Source: Harmonia axyridis (Eukaryota > Arthropoda > Insecta > Coleoptera > Coccinellidae). Taken from it: 64,000 bases of DNA. Shown in pieces: positions 61,101 through 64,000 of this stretch; the stretch's first letter is position 1, and every line of letters begins with the position of its first letter. The translations under genes were made by a program, and so were the position numbers. The DNA lies in the NCBI RefSeq assembly GCF_914767665.1, contig NC_059508.1:25109501-25173500 (forward strand), written 5' to 3'. The notes under the pieces were generated by a model. It was not told where the DNA came from. It worked only from the letters and a program-made list of their open reading frames with translations, and searched no databases.

Positions 61101-64000
61101 TTCTCATCGTATTGCACAGGGACGAAAGCTTGACACACGTGTCTAAGGAAACCACTTTGGTATAAGGGACTGTTCTTACTTCATTCTTTCTGTATAATGA
61201 TCAATTATCCAAGTAAGTCATTCCACATTGTTGATTTTCTTGGACTCGGATGTCACGCAGGTAGCTGTAATCTCCCACGTGGTAAGGTCAATTGCTGCTG
61301 TAACCACGAATGCACGACTGACTTCTGTTGTTGATTTCATTCGTTTGTTATTTTCTTCAATGTTTCTCATTCTAACACTTCTCATCGTATTGCACAGGGA
61401 CGAAAGCTTGACACACGTGTCTAAGGAAACCACATTGGTATAAGGGACTGTTCTTATTCCCTTCTTTCTGTATGATGATCAATTATCCAAGTAAGCCATT
61501 CCACATTATTGATTTTCTTGGACTCGGATGACACGCGGGTAGCTATAATCTTTAACGTGGTAAGGTCAATTGCTGCTGTAACCACAAATGCACGACTGAC
61601 TTCTGTTGTTGATTTCATTCGTTTGTTATTTTCTTCAATGTTTCTCATTCTAACACTTTTCATCGTATTGCACAGGGACGAAAGCTTGACACACGTGTCT
61701 AAGGAAACCACTTTGGTATAAGGGACTGTTCTTATTCCCTTCTTTTTGTTTAATGAACAATTATCCAAGTAAGCCGTTCCACATTGTTGATTTTCTTGGA
61801 CTCGGATGACACGCAGGTAGCTATTATCTTTTACGTGGTAAGGTCAATTGCTGCTGTAACCACAAATGCACGACTGACTTCTGTTATTGATTTCATTCGT
61901 TTGTTATTTTCTTCAATGTTTCTCATTCTAACACTTTATATCGTATTGCACAGGGACGAAAGCTTGACACGCGTGTCTAAGGAAACCACTTTGGTATAAG
62001 GGACTGTTCTTATTCCCTTCTTTTTGTTTAATGAACAATTATCCAAGCCATTCCACATTGTTGATTTTCTTGGACTCGGATGTCACGCAGGTAGCTATAA
62101 TCTCCCACGTGGTGAGGTCAATTGCTGCTGTAACCACAAATGCACGACTGACTTCTGTTGTTGATTTCATTCGTTTGTTATTTTCTTCAATGTTTCTCAT
62201 TCTAACACTTTTCATCGTATTGCACAGGGACGAAAGCTTGACACACGTGTCTAAGGAAACCACTTTGGTATAAGGGACTGTTCTTATTCCCTTCTTTGTG
62301 TTCAATCAACAATTATCCAAGTAAGCCATTCCACATTGTTGATTTTCTTGGACTCGGATGTCACGCCGGTAGCTTTAATCTCCCACGTGGTAAGGTCAAT
62401 TGCTGCTGTAACCACAAATGCACGACTGACTTCTGTTGTTGATTTCATTTGTTTGTTATTTGCTTCAATGTTTCTCATTCTAACACTTTTCATCGTATTG
62501 CACAGGGACGAAAGCTTGACACACGTGTCTAAGGAAACCACTTTGGTATAAGGGACTGTTCTTATTCCCTTCTTTTTGTTCAATCAACAATTATCCAAGT
62601 AAGCCATTCCACATTGTTGATTTTCTTGGACTCGGATGTCACGCCGGTAGCTTTAATCTCCCACGTTGTAAGGTCAATTGCTGCTGTAACCACAATTGGA
62701 CGGCTGAATTCTGTTGTTGATTTCATTTGTTTGTTATTTCCTTCAATGTTCCTCATTCTAACACTTTTCATCGTATTGCACAGGGACGAAAGCTTGACAC
62801 ACGTGTCTAAGGAAACCACTTTGGTATAAGGGACTGTTCTTATTCCCTTCTTTTTGTTCAATCAACAATTATCCAAGTAAGCCATTCCACATTGTTGATT
62901 TTCTTGGACTCGGATGTCACGCAGGTAGCTGTAATCTCCCACGTGGTAAGGTCAATTGCTGCTGTAACCACGAATGCACGACTGACTTCTGTTGTTGATT
63001 TCATTCGTTTGTTATTTTCTTCAATGTTTCTCATTCTAACACTTCTCATCGTATTGCACAGGGACGAAAGCTTGACACACGTGTCTAAGGAAACCACATT
63101 GGTATAAGGGACTGTTCTTATTCCCTTCTTTCTGTATGATGATCAATTATCCAAGTAAGCCATTCCACATTATTGATTTTCTTGGACTCGGATGACACGC
63201 AGGTAGCTATAATCTTTAACGTGGTAAGGTCAATTGCTGCTGTAACCACAAATGCACGACTGACTTCTGTTGTTGATTTGATTTGTTTGTTATTTCCTTC
63301 AATGTTTCTCATTCTAACACTTTTCATCGTATTGCACAGGGACGAAAGCTTGACACACGTGTCTAAGGAAACCACTTTGGTATAAGGGACTGTTCTTATT
63401 CCCTTCTTTTTGTTTAATGAACAATTATCCAAGTAAGCCGTTCCACATTGTTGATTTTCTTGGACTCGGATGACACGCAGGTAGCTATAATCTTTTACGT
63501 GGTAAGGTCAATTGCTGCTGTAACCACAAATGCACGAATGACTTCTGTTATTGATTTCATTCGTTTGTTATTTTCTTCAATGTTTCTCATTCTAACACTT
63601 TATATCGTATTGCACAGGGACGAAAGCTTGACACGCGTGTCTAAGGAAACCACTTTGGTATAAGGGACTGTTCTTATTCCCTTCTTTTTGTTTAATGAAC
63701 AATTATCCAAGCCATTCCACATTGTTGATTTTCTTGGACTCGGATGTCACGCAGGTAGCTATAATCTCCCACGTGGTGAGGTCAATTGCTGCTGTAACCA
63801 CAAATGCACGACTGACTTCTGTTGTTGATTTCATTCGTTTGTTATTTTCTTCAATGTTTCTCATTCTAACACTTTTCATCGTATTGCACAGGGACGAAAG
63901 CTTGACACACGTGTCTAAGGAAACCACTTTGGTATAAGGGACTGTTTTTATTCCCTTCTTTTTGTTTAATGAACAATTATCCAAGTAAGCCGTTCCACAT
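55140..64000 (+). repeat. Distal satellite block B4
   Basis: This block aligns with 20778-29638 at a constant offset of 34362, including the 1390-bp and 1664-bp internal duplications and all length variants. Only scattered substitutions differ (for example TCTCATTC/TTTCATCG choices near 55850). The window ends in the monomer equivalent to the last, truncated monomer of array A. Confidence 0.9.

Larger units (their letters stand above)
32677..64000 (+). repeat. Satellite array B, 278-bp monomers, continuing past the window
   Basis: About 114 monomers in the same orientation as array A, with anchors from 32708, 32986, 33264 and so on to 64000. From 36279 onward it is an almost exact copy of array A from base 1, with whole-monomer gains and losses. 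Block order is leader (32677-36299), B1 (36300-43704), B2 (43705-51408), B3 (51409-54872), divergent fusion (54873-55139) and distal block B4 (55140 onward). Confidence 0.98.

Noticed and set aside
1..64000. CRISPR array
   Set aside because: The repeats are 278 bp with no unique spacers between them, and the island shows spliced eukaryotic exons.
1..64000. CENP-B box as evidence of a centromere
   Set aside because: I looked for the TTCG...A..CGGG pattern in the monomer and did not find it. Centromere identity cannot be argued from the sequence.

Overview
This window is eukaryotic, AT-rich and almost entirely satellite DNA. About 61 kb of the 64 kb is a head-to-tail tandem repeat with a basic monomer of 278 bp. 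I count roughly 109 monomers in array A (1-29780) and 114 in array B (32677-64000), all in one orientation. I do not recognise the satellite family. A 2.9-kb non-satellite island at 29781-32676 separates the arrays. The short GT-AG introns (86 and 198 bp), an arthropod-type initiator (TCAGTT) and a small hairpin MITE suggest an insect or other arthropod. I cannot name the species.

The satellite has nested higher-order structure. Diagnostic length variants (250, 256, 270, 274/275 and 280 bp) recur in a fixed order and define long repeat blocks that begin at 22, 9067 and 17603 in array A and at 36300, 43705 and 51409 in array B. After a strongly divergent, fused monomer (about 20511 and 54873) comes a different subfamily block (20778-29780 and 55140-64000) with its own 5-mer and 6-mer internal duplications. 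Array A aligns with array B almost base for base at an offset of about 34 kb. The offset steps through 36278, 34638, 32694, 33806 and 34362 as whole groups of monomers are gained or lost (1640, 1944, 1112 and 556 bp). This looks like a roughly 34-kb tandem segmental repeat modified by unequal crossing-over. Assembly duplication of two haplotypes must be excluded.

The island carries the 5' part of a gene homologous to the deubiquitinase USP10. It has a putative first exon (ATG GAG then a donor), a second exon, a third exon with the SWASLF motif, and a fourth exon entering the USP catalytic domain with the catalytic-Cys motif CYIN. Splice phases agree throughout, but exons 3 and 4 each contain one in-frame stop, so this copy is probably a pseudogene. 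The promoter and first exon are tandemly duplicated (700 bp), each copy carrying the same 135-bp palindromic MITE. The donor of exon 4 lies directly at the start of array B, with satellite beginning about 6 bp after the exon, so any intron 4 would begin inside the satellite.

No protein-coding gene is credible inside the arrays. The many 60-126-codon open frames on both strands are repeat copies of the monomer, and because 278 is not divisible by 3 no frame stays open across monomers. Each standard monomer does carry intron-like signals on the same strand as the USP10-like fragment: a donor, a CTAAC branch-like motif and an acceptor, delimiting 116 bp.
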